This document shows, piece by piece, positions 11,201 to 19,919 of a stretch of 64,000 nucleotides of DNA. The position numbers and the translations under genes are program-made. The DNA is taken from positions 92,730 through 156,729 of the forward strand of contig NZ_AUHS01000018.1 of assembly GCF_000423305.1 (NCBI RefSeq), read 5' to 3'. This DNA is from Legionella moravica DSM 19234. GTDB lineage: Bacteria > Pseudomonadota > Gammaproteobacteria > Legionellales > Legionellaceae. A model generated the notes under the pieces. It saw only the letters and a list, made by a program, of their open reading frames with translations, was not told the DNA's origin and made no database searches. Numbering within the stretch: position 1 is the stretch's first letter; each line of letters begins with the position of its first letter.

Positions 11201-14200
11201 TTCCCCAAGCACTGTTAGCAACCAATCACGTCGATTTAAACCGCACCTCACAACGTCTTTTTGGCAAAAGAGCATACCGCTTTGAATTCAATCGAGACAG
11301 CGACTGTTCTCCTGAACGGTTCGAGCGAATATATCAATTAATGATTGAGGTCATGACGACTCGAGGCTACCTGGTAACCACAGGGGAATCCATCCAATCA
11401 CTGGAATTAAAGTACATTGAGCTGTTGCTTTCAAACGTCGAGCACGATGCGACATGGGAAAAACAAGTCTATTGGTGTGATAAAATCACCAACCTATTCC
11501 GGAATCACGCGGATTGTCTTATTGATGAGGTCCATCAAGGCTTGTCCAATAAGAAAAAGCTCAACTATACCCTGGGTGACTCGAAACCCATCAGCACATC
11601 GCTCATCAAAAATGCAATCTCCCTGTTCAGTTTTATTGATCAGAAAATCATCCAGGAAGCCCCATCCTACGACGACGCTCATGATTGGACTCCTTTTAAA
11701 ACTGAATTAGCCGTCAAACTCATAACTGATCCAACCAGCCCATTAATCGGGTTCGTCACTGAGGCAAAACTCAAATACGGAGCACATGTTCAGGCTGAAC
11801 TGATTAACTATCTCACCCATAACTCCCTCTCAATCCCTCTGGCAGTTAGTGCCGCAAGCAACGAGGTTCAAGCGTCATTGGCATTTTTTAAACAGGAAAT
11901 CAATGTACGTCTTCAACAAACACTGACCCAAAAACTGGGCAAACACTACGGTGAGTCACATCGTAAAGATTTAACTGCTTTGGAGAAAACTCTGGCAATA
12001 CCCTATGCAGGAGTTGACACGCCTAACGAAAGAAATCGTTACAAGGAAGAATTGGAAGCGATCAACAAAACCATCCAAATGATGCTCCTCAAAGGAATCA
12101 GCAAAGAACAACTGATTGAACGAATTACAGAATGGGAATCCCTGGCCCGACAAGAGCTATTACAATTCCAGACAACTGCTGACTCTGACACGGTCCGCTC
12201 AATCGATGATACCCCTACAGCACAAGGCTTTACCTTGTTGACCAGTGGATTAGGCATCAAATTAAGTCAGCTTGATATTAAAAACGAAGATCAAATGACT
12301 GAGCTTCATCGTCGGCTTCAATCGAATACTGCACTCATTTTTGATTTTTTACGTGAATATTCATTAAAGCAAATCAAACAAGACAGTACCATTCTCTCCA
12401 GCGATAACTTCAATCATACCGACCAATACCGAAGCGTACAGGGGGTATCAGGCACTCCCTCCTTGAATGAGGCAGTTTATCATCAACGACTTCATTATGA
12501 TAAAAGTTCATCTCTAGGATCTGATGGGTATATTTTTGAAGTGCTTCGGAATAAAACCTCTATTTCAAGCTGTGATTTTGAAAATGCGGCCCAATTTATA
12601 ACCGACATCCTCTCTCGTTCAAGCTCCCGCGACCGAACACGCTGCATCATTGATATTAAAGGAACATTCACTGGTGTCAGTAATTTGGGAGTTGCTAAAG
12701 AGCTGGTGCGTTATATTAGCTCGAATTCCGATCATTTTAGTACCCCTCTTAAACACGTTCTGTATTTTAATGAAGACCAGGTTTTATGTGCTCTAAACGT
12801 TAATACACCTGATAAACCCATCATTCTGGGCACTACAAATGCGGATGAAATCAATCGTCTGCTCGACTCTACCCCTGAAGAGCGCTTCACCTTATACGAT
12901 CAAATTCACACTACAGGTATTGATATAAAACAATTCGCTCAGGCACATGCGTTGGTTTTAGTTGATGATAAAACATCCAAACAGGAATTATTGCAAGGTG
13001 TCATGCGCGAAAGAGAACTGGATCAAGATCAAACTAATGAACTGATTACACCCACTCGGATGAAAGAACTTTCATTGGAACAACTGGATGAAAAATTCAA
13101 ACACAATGATAAAATGGCTGTTTTCATGGATGCCCCTGCCGCAGCTCAAGGACAAATGAGGAATCATATCAGAAGAAAATTCCTTACCCTGATTCAAGAC
13201 ATCCCATCAGAACAGGCCGATAAAAAAGCCGCTTTAATGCAACACTTCAGACCGCTTTTTGAAGAGTCTCAGGCTCTGGACCTTTTTGCCCTTTATGGGG
13301 GTATCAATAAAAAACAAGCCATTGGAGATATCCTCAAACACTACAAAAAACAAATAAAGAATCTTTGGGAATCCCGATTAAAATTAGCAGAGACTCCTCC
13401 TTTTGCAGAAGACATTGGGCAAATGTCCCAAGAGCTGGAATCCATTATCAATAAAGCACTCCCATTCTGTTTACCTGAATATGACGCCCTTGATAATTCT
13501 TTTAATACGGAAGTTGAGGTGCAGACAGAAGTTGAAAAAGAAGTGCAAATTGAAGTGTTGACCCTGAATGAATTTTACAGCGGCAAATTAAGTGAACAAC
13601 CAATAATACCATGGTTCGATATAATCGATGCCGATGATTTTTTTCAAAATAAACCGTTCCAGAGCAAATGGGCTTTAACCTTAAATACGCTGTGTGCGCA
13701 AGGTGATCAGCATCCCGCTTTCTTTTCAGAAAATCTCATGGCCAGTGCTAACTACACCTATACCTATCAAGGACAAACTGAATGTGTTAACGCGTATATT
13801 AAACCAGTGTTTTTAATCTGGTACCACCAGAACAATGATGGCCAACTCACTGCAATGATCATCACCCCGCAGGAAGCCCGGGATCTGAAAGAAAAAGTGT
13901 TGGCAAATAACTCTAAAAGCTGGATTTCGACCACGATGGACACGGTCGTTGCTGGTACACGACCAGAAGAAGTAATTCATACCGAAGAGTATCAGCAATT
14001 ACGCGAACAAATCCGCTTTTTTAATGGAGAATTTACCAGTCTGTTAAATCAGGAAAGCCCTTTATTATGGTTGCAAAGCCAACCTGAAGAAAAAATCAAT
14101 TTTTTTGAGCACAGCTTACTACCCTATCGCCCTGGATGCCAAGCAAGTCTTCATCAACTTAAAGAAACGCTGACTCAAGCTAAATCAGAGGGATATGCTT

Positions 14201-16401
14201 ACATTGCCAACCATCCTTACGAAGACTTGACTGAATTCAAATGGGTTGATTTACTGCCTAATGTCATCCCCTCACAAGAAAATGAGTACCGCAAATTAGC
14301 CGAAGCTTTTGTGTACATCAATCAAAACTGGAATAAAAAGTCTATCAAACTTGAAGACCTGCAAATTCAGTTCAATCTCCCCATGAACAGTTTCATCTAT
14401 GTGGACAAGCATTTAAACCATCTTATGGCATTAAAGAATACGTTGAAGCATTTTGAGGCAAATAAAGAGTCGATTCCTTTATTAGTCATCATTAATTCAA
14501 TGACTGCCGAGGAAAAAGAACCTATTGAACACTGTCTGGGAATGACCATAGAACAGTTTTACCAATTACGGCATTGTGAACCACTTAAACCTTTAGAACA
14601 ACCGCTAGGTAGAAGGCTCACCGACATTTCCAAATACAGCATAGATCTTATTAATATACTAGACACAGCTCCTGCCTTTAAAGGCAAAAAGCTGTTTAAT
14701 CGATATTTGGAGCAGTTTATCGCCAATGCGACGAGTGTGGATTTAGTACGTCCATTACTTCATTCATGTATGAATAAAACCCCACTGATAGCTCACATCC
14801 TGCACCACAAAAAATATGATGAATCGCTTATCCTGGAGATTCTTGAAACCCAAAAAGACATCCATAAGATGCTATTAATGGCAATCATTAATGCGTGCGG
14901 CACAGAATCAGTTATCAACCGAATACTCAAACTGGAAGGCCTGGATGAGGAAGTGCTTTGTAAAATGCTGGAAGTACCCTCACTCAATGAGTTCCAGCTC
15001 AACTCCATATTAATCCGTGCACAAGATGAAAATACGGTATCGCTTGCAGCACGTTATCCGTCTATCACAGAACACCTGATAGATACTATGCTCAATCACC
15101 CATTTCTTAATATAGAAGGGATGTTGTTTTTAATTAACAACCAACAACTCACTACAAAACAGCTATTAATTATTTTAAATCATCCGTATGCCGAAGATGA
15201 AAAAATCATACAAGCAGTACTGAACCACAAGCACCTGACTGCTCAGGGAGTTCTTTTAGAAATTATTCAGCACCCCTCAGTAAATGACAGAGTTCTAGCC
15301 TTAATCTTAAGGCATCAATCATTTGATACAGAGGCGGCATTACTAATCCTGAACAAACAGCTTCCACTGAATTTATTAATTGAACTGACAACCAAAATAT
15401 ATGACTTTAAAAATCACGATGATCGATGGGAGCAATGTTTCGACAAATTGATTGAACAAGCTAAAATCCACAATGCGGCAGTTCGTGTGAGCGAGATAAT
15501 TGCAAATCATTTTTCCCAAATGCCTCCCCATGTGGCACTTAAACTATTAAATCAGTTGGGCAAAGAAGCTTTGGATCATACAAATCTAATCCCCATGATT
15601 ATGAGCGCTAATAATGAAGAACTGGATGCACTGCTCATTCTGGACAAAAAATTCTCTCAAGATGAATTAATCCTGCTTACCGAGAAAAATCTGAGCACCG
15701 AACAGATAGACACCTTACTTGACCATCCTCAAATGAACAGTAGTGTTGCCGATCTTTTATTTAAAAATTCTGAATACAGCGGAACCATTAAAGCATGGAA
15801 CTGGTTAACTAAAGAGCAACTGCTGAGTACCCTTGATAATACCAGCAACTATGACAGTCTGGCTCTAGCCCTGACCCACGGTGGGCTAATCTCTCAGTCG
15901 ACACAAATGGAATGGTTAGAAAATAAACGTGAGGAACACAAAGAGTCAATTAAATTAAATTTAGCATCAAACAGCATTGAAAATAAATTCCTCTGTATTC
16001 TGGAAGAGTTAAAATTAAAATCCCTCGAGCATGCCATCAAAGCGACGAGCAACCCCAAATACGACCAGCCTGCTCGAATTGCCTTCGAACTCTATCAGAC
16101 CTTACGTGGGGAAGTTAAAACCTTATTAACGAACCCCAAAGATAATGCCTTTGTATTTAAAAACAATTGCATGGACGCCATGAACAAGGCAAAACCCGTT
16201 TTGCAGGAGCATCGTGGATACAAACAAATAGTTCTCGATATTATCAACGTCGTATTCGCTGTAACGGCACTGTTTAGAAATGGTAGCTGGAGACTATTCG
16301 AAGCACGTACTTCCAGCATGAATACCGTAAACAAAGTTCTGGGAGCTATGGATAAATTAGTTGACGAGAATATGAATAATCCTGTTCCTCCTGCTCATTA
16401 A
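5224..16401 (+). CDS. giant DUF3638-like protein with SF2 helicase-type motifs
   Basis: This 3725-residue protein is uninterrupted. Residues 1967-1972 (GGGKSK) form a Walker A loop, 2101-2104 (DEVH) a Walker B box, 2409-2412 (SGTP) resembles motif III, 2564-2567 (TGID) motif V, and 2591-2597 (QGVMRER) motif VI. That order is a superfamily-2 ATPase core and matches the eukaryotic DUF3638/DUF3645 family, which also has a Glu-rich stretch like the EVEVQTEVEKEVQIEVL here (near 2762-2778). The N-terminus holds GGHSM (H116), INAGAG (N135) and GGQLSGTCS (Q233, C238), possibly a permuted thiol-protease-like site. Residues about 3140-3530 are short helical repeats. The last ~110 residues (HRGYK at 3663-3667) match a module ending the gene at 42509. 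It is probably a translocated effector; no function is assigned. The ORF is certain, the family likely. Confidence 0.85.
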   Translation: MIIDASLFAHIENDSSLTGTYQLQGHHFSRTVEYLSQYLDHLIQTNQPVPAEYHILVEQMKYISSIEQKTTNMTQAPLFDEEIKQLATSIAEDIMNMPGDGKILLPGGWYDNDGGHSMVYEFTPLPDGFTFSAINAGAGIEYHAKKSATEKELFNPRKSWRVPSPQSPKEKEELAHFIAKLLKARLPQAMSAQKKPLNAKVLYEEILPSISYIYGEEIDASAELSEHAYTGGQLSGTCSQRAPHQMLKINTPSLKEYQRFMFHFKQYALFDYVNACIQKQQPYTPAVLDQIRLAIDNNLKILSSPDLFNEIEIKEEHDKIIALEHQLSTTPFDAPAVLPALQEQMFSLTVSLQPTIAPPIQLEQQARDAPIPAMIALKDGTNLLDNLKKAIQNINLIKDPATQYNYLEHLILEMPLFPQFPNDPSFYRELISLNDFKQFKAQLEQIQTLILELKSNWINKEQDPAINLMLLSIISLQTDAYGVVPSNSNMPSFQPFSQTLMNSLIGNQDRNPFYATNNPVLDKRLKQMQRHYQHAFDKNINDYNLFVKFLIWSEPELDRELADLYDKEFGQDNTQLHEEIRRNGLKSFYMIALHHNNSKRLDAKFNPLITKVVNHMEHESILRKAINPFFKQEYADHVWFRPGMNNTQFAVLSPLFPGYISGEKLLTSLTQSKYNLKDSAAKDALEADISEDTSYSKKIQSKSSNSIQLNPAKPVDDSQGPRHITQADIQARDYFHLRSDPKWQIALTLDYFTRHIELLFDESNQRYVEANLFQPGLLLDKREDSQFISQFDTYLKTGMRYFTHNGQHTRNSLQFLRLNFLVSRYMALDNNPVGIERLQAIQHDLEKQLSLDNEPEIIYAVQQYLFLSLVTRMELGEQSDELFTLAYKAYNYLNSHTNPLILEDKAHRLSVDCAVAQFKAIIRKQYDNLLEHTIKTTVQEIENISEQNLIITGRFPVFHIENQVTHKSYDFNAIQGKLFERGLARSGVPLVIQNHPLVKELGLADVKECLMNSDQSYMILSEKGQEAYLYHQKNQLTVRKKWTIQQIEGDYELQALSTYHKAFHANKQIQIVLSGLPKILTDGTMNYWRDVNNPNNGILVCNNIPLYSVNDGKILALDAQGNKTSAQLSNINTPILKQFESRQYILSHTSKSSDSYVTLPRYNLRFQLRNSTLIHQETGELVTDSPSPIHPSVAGLVLASKDQQRYLVPVARFYAIEAGAQKSDFYPVQHDIDGKIAAAKLETHWSNNRPLQIPMWHYQNSERYISFRLQNGEPIADTVADALYLAYTYMATNQTEKAWNILEQCNTRLGGLTGSAEELQFIRWICDEMPHTLPGLHSAHQKDKPKRNTPPYVACRLKAMSLLSDYLIQNGPIKINEVKTPEGSANAVYESLRVEELNAFQNGLPEQIYRSFSRLQTMRRHLEHTYILSPLERKKLLSYYHQSQPKDYAPKGALGYEWMTLSLEELVKERDGILARQTADHSLSPAEEERLNFINENLARLKPVVAQSTILELIPLDLSLPASSSIKNNLLQSDTLSQMELWQYRLPGNDASSLLKQEALSSLSSVISDDQFVKYFPAYLQIACSLNSKERQELLDFCSKTLIAARHIKLEHQESNIPLLCNLLYRLLTTPSQNTFRYRTYTFNQLVTHLSELQVPPLSVYQAKDIYQDILAKPEDLLVHHERPNHAPLKVTRTALPPLIDQMGITPLLDQQSQESKEALNRVLTQYKELEERANEAISLLSNRLNTDLDHNFSIEEQAGQILFTLEHQKRMAARELIDSPVLSQNLLAATEAAEPLLVQQIEHSWSEALELANQGPDDPQKHRIWAIEKKSRARAALTQSDLLSLYSRADFAYSIEKTGLSLANAQRLHDLIHQSLMEGIKHHSLKKIKTDLMHSLATGNANSAAQALDLLARTEIPGLDDPSIVILQHEDHIVLRKRQVSALESLLKEPKDGGRFNETIEKIIMGGGKSKVILPILAEKKAQGDNLVVIEVPQALLATNHVDLNRTSQRLFGKRAYRFEFNRDSDCSPERFERIYQLMIEVMTTRGYLVTTGESIQSLELKYIELLLSNVEHDATWEKQVYWCDKITNLFRNHADCLIDEVHQGLSNKKKLNYTLGDSKPISTSLIKNAISLFSFIDQKIIQEAPSYDDAHDWTPFKTELAVKLITDPTSPLIGFVTEAKLKYGAHVQAELINYLTHNSLSIPLAVSAASNEVQASLAFFKQEINVRLQQTLTQKLGKHYGESHRKDLTALEKTLAIPYAGVDTPNERNRYKEELEAINKTIQMMLLKGISKEQLIERITEWESLARQELLQFQTTADSDTVRSIDDTPTAQGFTLLTSGLGIKLSQLDIKNEDQMTELHRRLQSNTALIFDFLREYSLKQIKQDSTILSSDNFNHTDQYRSVQGVSGTPSLNEAVYHQRLHYDKSSSLGSDGYIFEVLRNKTSISSCDFENAAQFITDILSRSSSRDRTRCIIDIKGTFTGVSNLGVAKELVRYISSNSDHFSTPLKHVLYFNEDQVLCALNVNTPDKPIILGTTNADEINRLLDSTPEERFTLYDQIHTTGIDIKQFAQAHALVLVDDKTSKQELLQGVMRERELDQDQTNELITPTRMKELSLEQLDEKFKHNDKMAVFMDAPAAAQGQMRNHIRRKFLTLIQDIPSEQADKKAALMQHFRPLFEESQALDLFALYGGINKKQAIGDILKHYKKQIKNLWESRLKLAETPPFAEDIGQMSQELESIINKALPFCLPEYDALDNSFNTEVEVQTEVEKEVQIEVLTLNEFYSGKLSEQPIIPWFDIIDADDFFQNKPFQSKWALTLNTLCAQGDQHPAFFSENLMASANYTYTYQGQTECVNAYIKPVFLIWYHQNNDGQLTAMIITPQEARDLKEKVLANNSKSWISTTMDTVVAGTRPEEVIHTEEYQQLREQIRFFNGEFTSLLNQESPLLWLQSQPEEKINFFEHSLLPYRPGCQASLHQLKETLTQAKSEGYAYIANHPYEDLTEFKWVDLLPNVIPSQENEYRKLAEAFVYINQNWNKKSIKLEDLQIQFNLPMNSFIYVDKHLNHLMALKNTLKHFEANKESIPLLVIINSMTAEEKEPIEHCLGMTIEQFYQLRHCEPLKPLEQPLGRRLTDISKYSIDLINILDTAPAFKGKKLFNRYLEQFIANATSVDLVRPLLHSCMNKTPLIAHILHHKKYDESLILEILETQKDIHKMLLMAIINACGTESVINRILKLEGLDEEVLCKMLEVPSLNEFQLNSILIRAQDENTVSLAARYPSITEHLIDTMLNHPFLNIEGMLFLINNQQLTTKQLLIILNHPYAEDEKIIQAVLNHKHLTAQGVLLEIIQHPSVNDRVLALILRHQSFDTEAALLILNKQLPLNLLIELTTKIYDFKNHDDRWEQCFDKLIEQAKIHNAAVRVSEIIANHFSQMPPHVALKLLNQLGKEALDHTNLIPMIMSANNEELDALLILDKKFSQDELILLTEKNLSTEQIDTLLDHPQMNSSVADLLFKNSEYSGTIKAWNWLTKEQLLSTLDNTSNYDSLALALTHGGLISQSTQMEWLENKREEHKESIKLNLASNSIENKFLCILEELKLKSLEHAIKATSNPKYDQPARIAFELYQTLRGEVKTLLTNPKDNAFVFKNNCMDAMNKAKPVLQEHRGYKQIVLDIINVVFAVTALFRNGSWRLFEARTSSMNTVNKVLGAMDKLVDENMNNPVPPAH

Positions 16402-16690
16402 GAACATCGCAAGAAGGCGATGGAACTCCTGTCTCTACTAACTAAATGGAGTAGATTCGCTTTCACGATACATGGATACCCCGCCCCTGATCCTCTTCCC
16501 CACTCTGTCCATGGTCGATAGGAAAAAATAGTGTTTTTTTATATTATTTAAATTGAATTGCTGTGAGGATGTGTCCTTAAATTTGCACTCTGAATTACAC
16601 TTCCCTATAATGCAAAATCCAGTCAAACCGGGCTTTTTAACCGATTAAATGAGTTAGGTTAATCTAACGAATAACCTTCACGGAGATAGA

Positions 16691-18112
16691 ATGGTTTTTT
16701 CTTCTTTAGCATTTCTTTTTTTATTTCTCCCAAGTCTTAACTTAACCTATTTAATTTGTTTAAAACGAATAAAGTGGCAAAATTTTATTTTAATGGTGTT
16801 CAGCCTCTCTTTTTATTATTGGGGTGAAAAAGATCATATTTTCATTATGTTGGGGTGTATTTTTGTCAATTATCTCTGCGGTATTTTTATAGAGGAAAGC
16901 AAAAACCCACGACAACGTACAATGTATCTCATCACCTCCATTACTGCCTCTTTAGCCCTTTTAATCTATTTCAAATATTTTAATTTTTTCCTCAACACGA
17001 TGAGTGATGCATTTAATTTGAACCTCTCGGGCTTTAAACGCATTGCCTTACCTTTAGGGATCAGCTTTTATACCTTCCATGCCTTGAGTTATGTCATTGA
17101 TGTGTATTGGAAGAAAGTAAACGCTGAACGTAATTTCGTCACCTTCGTCTGTTATGTTTCATTTTTTCCCCAATTGGTAGCAGGCCCTATTGTTCGCTAT
17201 ATCGATATCAAGCACTCATTCTATTATCGTTATATAACCCGGGCTGGTGTGCGAAACGGTATTTTGCGATTTTGTTTTGGCCTGGCCAAAAAAGTATTAA
17301 TTGCCAATGAAGTAGCCAAACTGGCTGACTATGTTTTTTATCTTCCTCCAGGTGATTTGACTTTTGCCACAGCCTGGCTTGGTGCCATAGCCTATGCACT
17401 GCAAATCTATTTTGATTTCTCGGGTTACTCTGATATGGCCATCGGACTTGGTTTAATGTTCGGCTTTAAATACAAAGAAAATTTCAATTTCCCTTACGGT
17501 TCATTATCAATACAGGAATTCTGGAGAAAATGGCACATTTCTTTGTCCAGCTGGTTTAGAGACTACATCTACATCCCTTTAGGGGGAAGTTACAAATCCG
17601 ATATACGAACTAAACTCAATTTAATCATCATCTTCACTCTATGCGGTTTATGGCACGGTGCCAATTATACCTTTGTACTGTGGGGTTTATATCACGGTGT
17701 ATTCCTGATTCTGGAGCGCACTGGATTTGGCAAGTTTATGGCCAGGCTGCCCCATGTCATTCGCCATGTTTATGTTCTCTTTGTTGTGACGATTGGATGG
17801 GTATTTTTTAGAGAGGAGCATCTCGATTCAGCATTGAGTTTTATCAAAACCATGCTCATTCCCGGTGATTTAAATGTATCCGGGCTATCCAACTGTGTGA
17901 ACATACTGACCGTATGTGCAATGAGTATGGGTACTATCCTGGCACTGGGTGCTAATCGCTCCATAAAGGATTACCTGATAACTCATCGAGATAGAACACA
18001 GATTATCGCCTACAAACAGTTGAGCAGTATCCTCGGTTTATCGGTATTACTGATCTCAATCCTGTTCTTAAGTACCAATTCATATAACCCATTTCTTTAT
18101 TTCAGGTTTTGA
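16691..18112 (+). CDS. MBOAT-family membrane O-acyltransferase (AlgI-like)
   Basis: A 473-residue polytopic membrane protein of the AlgI/DltB type. The family core is present: FWRKWHISLSSWFRDYIYIP (His282), and the CGLWHG box whose His322 is the presumed catalytic residue, followed by LYHG (His335). In characterised relatives such proteins move an acetyl group across the inner membrane to a partner that modifies a polysaccharide. GGAG lies 6 bases before the ATG. The next gene starts 2 bases after its stop and encodes the AlgJ-type partner, so the two form an operon. The acceptor is unknown. As no alginate genes are near, a surface polysaccharide such as LPS O-chain or capsule is the natural guess. 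Confidence 0.88.
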   Translation: MVFSSLAFLFLFLPSLNLTYLICLKRIKWQNFILMVFSLSFYYWGEKDHIFIMLGCIFVNYLCGIFIEESKNPRQRTMYLITSITASLALLIYFKYFNFFLNTMSDAFNLNLSGFKRIALPLGISFYTFHALSYVIDVYWKKVNAERNFVTFVCYVSFFPQLVAGPIVRYIDIKHSFYYRYITRAGVRNGILRFCFGLAKKVLIANEVAKLADYVFYLPPGDLTFATAWLGAIAYALQIYFDFSGYSDMAIGLGLMFGFKYKENFNFPYGSLSIQEFWRKWHISLSSWFRDYIYIPLGGSYKSDIRTKLNLIIIFTLCGLWHGANYTFVLWGLYHGVFLILERTGFGKFMARLPHVIRHVYVLFVVTIGWVFFREEHLDSALSFIKTMLIPGDLNVSGLSNCVNILTVCAMSMGTILALGANRSIKDYLITHRDRTQIIAYKQLSSILGLSVLLISILFLSTNSYNPFLYFRF

Positions 18113-18114
18113 TC

Positions 18115-19662
18115 ATGAACGTGTTGAGCAGATATTCCGACCGATTTTTAATTATTGCTTTTATTCTCATTATATCCATACCCGGTATTGGGCTATTTTT
18201 TGAAAAACAGGCTGATGAAATCAGGGTGTTGTTTAATCGTGATCCCTACCCCCTCCCCCCTTTTAATATAACTAAACTGGGACGAACTGATTTTAAAGGA
18301 ATTGAAAACTGGTTTATCGACCGCGCTTTACTCATTACGACCCTAAGCAAGATTACAAGTAATATTGTGTATAAACTGGGTACCAGTATCAAGCCTGGCC
18401 AGGCTTTATTGGGTAAAGACGATTGGCTGTTTTTAGGCAATGATTTTTCTGCAACCATCGATCAATACACCGGAAAAAATCAGCCAACTGAAGAAGAAAT
18501 TTATACCCAATTGTCCATTTTAAAGCACATGAGCAAAATAGCCAGTCAATACTCAGTGCCTTTTCTGGTCGCACTTGCTCCCGACAAGCACGAGATTTAC
18601 CCAGAATATTTACCTGATAACATCCAAAAAGGAAGGAACAAAAATCGACTTGAGCTTTTAGAAGAAGGGATGAAGGCCAATGGAATCGATTTTGTCAGTT
18701 TAAAACAAAAGGAATTAGCAGCAAAAAATACCCTTGGCAAACAATACGGTGATTTATACCTAAAAGGAGACAGTCATTGGAATTATCTGGGCGCTTATGT
18801 TGCCTATCAAGCCATATCAGAACAAATGCAGCAAATGGGAATTAAGATTAATCCCATTAGTTTTAAATTTATTCCTCAACAAACGACCTCCTCCGATCTG
18901 ACCAATTTTCTCCAACTGACTCATATTAAATCCAATAATCCCCTTCCTGATACCTCTTCGCTTAAAATCGATTTAACAGGAAAAGAATTTAACGGGTCTG
19001 AAGTCAAAATAGAGCCGCTGGCAGGCAGCCCCAATATCCTGAATGCTCCTTATCAGATAATTAATAAAGCACTCGACACGAAACAGACCTGCCTGTTAAT
19101 CGGAGACAGTTTTTCTGAAGCACTGGGATTTTATTTTCATAACGATTTTTATAATACAATAAGAATTCATCCAGGAAACAAAATATGGAGTTTAGCAACT
19201 CTTATCGAAATGTATCATCCAGATGTTATTGTCTATGAAAAAGTACAGCGCGATTTAATCTTCCCAATGCCGAATTTTCAATTATATTCCGAGCCAGTTC
19301 AACTCAGTGTACCTGAAAATACAGCAGACGCTCAGGGTGAACTGGAACAATTCAATATATCATCAGACCGAATTACTACCTATGGTTGGGCGTATTTACC
19401 CAATCAGGATGCAGGTCTTAATGAAGTATATTTAAAATTCACCGATGGGAAACAGAGCTATTTTTTTAGTATGACCAAACTCCAGAGACAGAGTGTTAAT
19501 CTTGCATTTAAACATGATGGCATGCATCTCAATATGGCGGGCTTTTCTGGAACAATTCTACGTAAAGACTTACCCAATGGTACCTATCAAGTATCCCTGG
19601 TCGTTGTAAACGATGCCCTTATTGGTGAAAAGAAATACTCACAAAACTATACGTTAAGCTAG
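18115..19662 (+). CDS. AlgJ/AlgX-like SGNH acetyltransferase, partner of the MBOAT protein
   Basis: A 515-residue protein has an N-terminal membrane anchor (residues 11-28), then a periplasmic SGNH-hydrolase-like domain as in AlgJ and AlgX. DSHWN (219-223) carries the Asp-His pair, and IGDSF (329-333) the presumed nucleophile Ser332. APDKHEIYPEYLP is also typical. A C-terminal beta-rich stretch of about 120 residues (GWAYLPNQDAG onward) may bind glycan. A TTG six bases upstream could extend the frame, but the ATG two bases after the algI-like stop is the better start. The TAG stop is made from a TA plus the first base of a MITE-like element. The protein probably completes O-acetylation in the periplasm. 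Confidence 0.85.
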   Translation: MNVLSRYSDRFLIIAFILIISIPGIGLFFEKQADEIRVLFNRDPYPLPPFNITKLGRTDFKGIENWFIDRALLITTLSKITSNIVYKLGTSIKPGQALLGKDDWLFLGNDFSATIDQYTGKNQPTEEEIYTQLSILKHMSKIASQYSVPFLVALAPDKHEIYPEYLPDNIQKGRNKNRLELLEEGMKANGIDFVSLKQKELAAKNTLGKQYGDLYLKGDSHWNYLGAYVAYQAISEQMQQMGIKINPISFKFIPQQTTSSDLTNFLQLTHIKSNNPLPDTSSLKIDLTGKEFNGSEVKIEPLAGSPNILNAPYQIINKALDTKQTCLLIGDSFSEALGFYFHNDFYNTIRIHPGNKIWSLATLIEMYHPDVIVYEKVQRDLIFPMPNFQLYSEPVQLSVPENTADAQGELEQFNISSDRITTYGWAYLPNQDAGLNEVYLKFTDGKQSYFFSMTKLQRQSVNLAFKHDGMHLNMAGFSGTILRKDLPNGTYQVSLVVVNDALIGEKKYSQNYTLS

Positions 19663-19819
19663 GGGCTGTTGACATTTCATTATGTTCAAGCCTACTTTCC
19701 GCGACTTGTTCGCGGAATCGATAGATCATGCGCAAAACAAGAATATATTGCGCCTATAAAGAGTGAATTGGATCCCGCGAACAAGTCGCGGGACGTAGAA
19801 ACTTGAATTGTCTACAGAC
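19662..19819 (+). repeat. 160-bp MITE-like element, copy 1
   Basis: This 158-bp stretch is nearly identical to 48014-48173, with only a handful of differences. Imperfect terminal inverted repeats begin GGGGCTGTTGACA on the left and, read inward from the right, GTCTGTAGACA. Each end is flanked by TA. Inside are CCGCGACTTGTTCGCGG and its reverse complement. It has no coding capacity. TA-flanked short elements are typical of IS630/Tc1-mariner derivatives; the mobilising enzyme is not in the window. Confidence 0.8.
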
Positions 19820-19919
19820 TAGCTAAGTAGATGTTCAGGTTTATAAATCACTACAACTGATTTAAATTTGAACTGATTCGTGCTAATCTACCCACTAATT
19901 TTAAAGCTTAAGCGATGCA

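Noticed and set aside
13507..13560. possible DNA repeat encoding EVEVQTEVEKEV
   Set aside because: The codons differ between units; it is a low-complexity protein stretch, not a DNA repeat.
16438..16626. 62-codon minus-strand frame between the giant gene and the MBOAT gene
   Set aside because: No binding site, no family, and it sits in a promoter-like gap.
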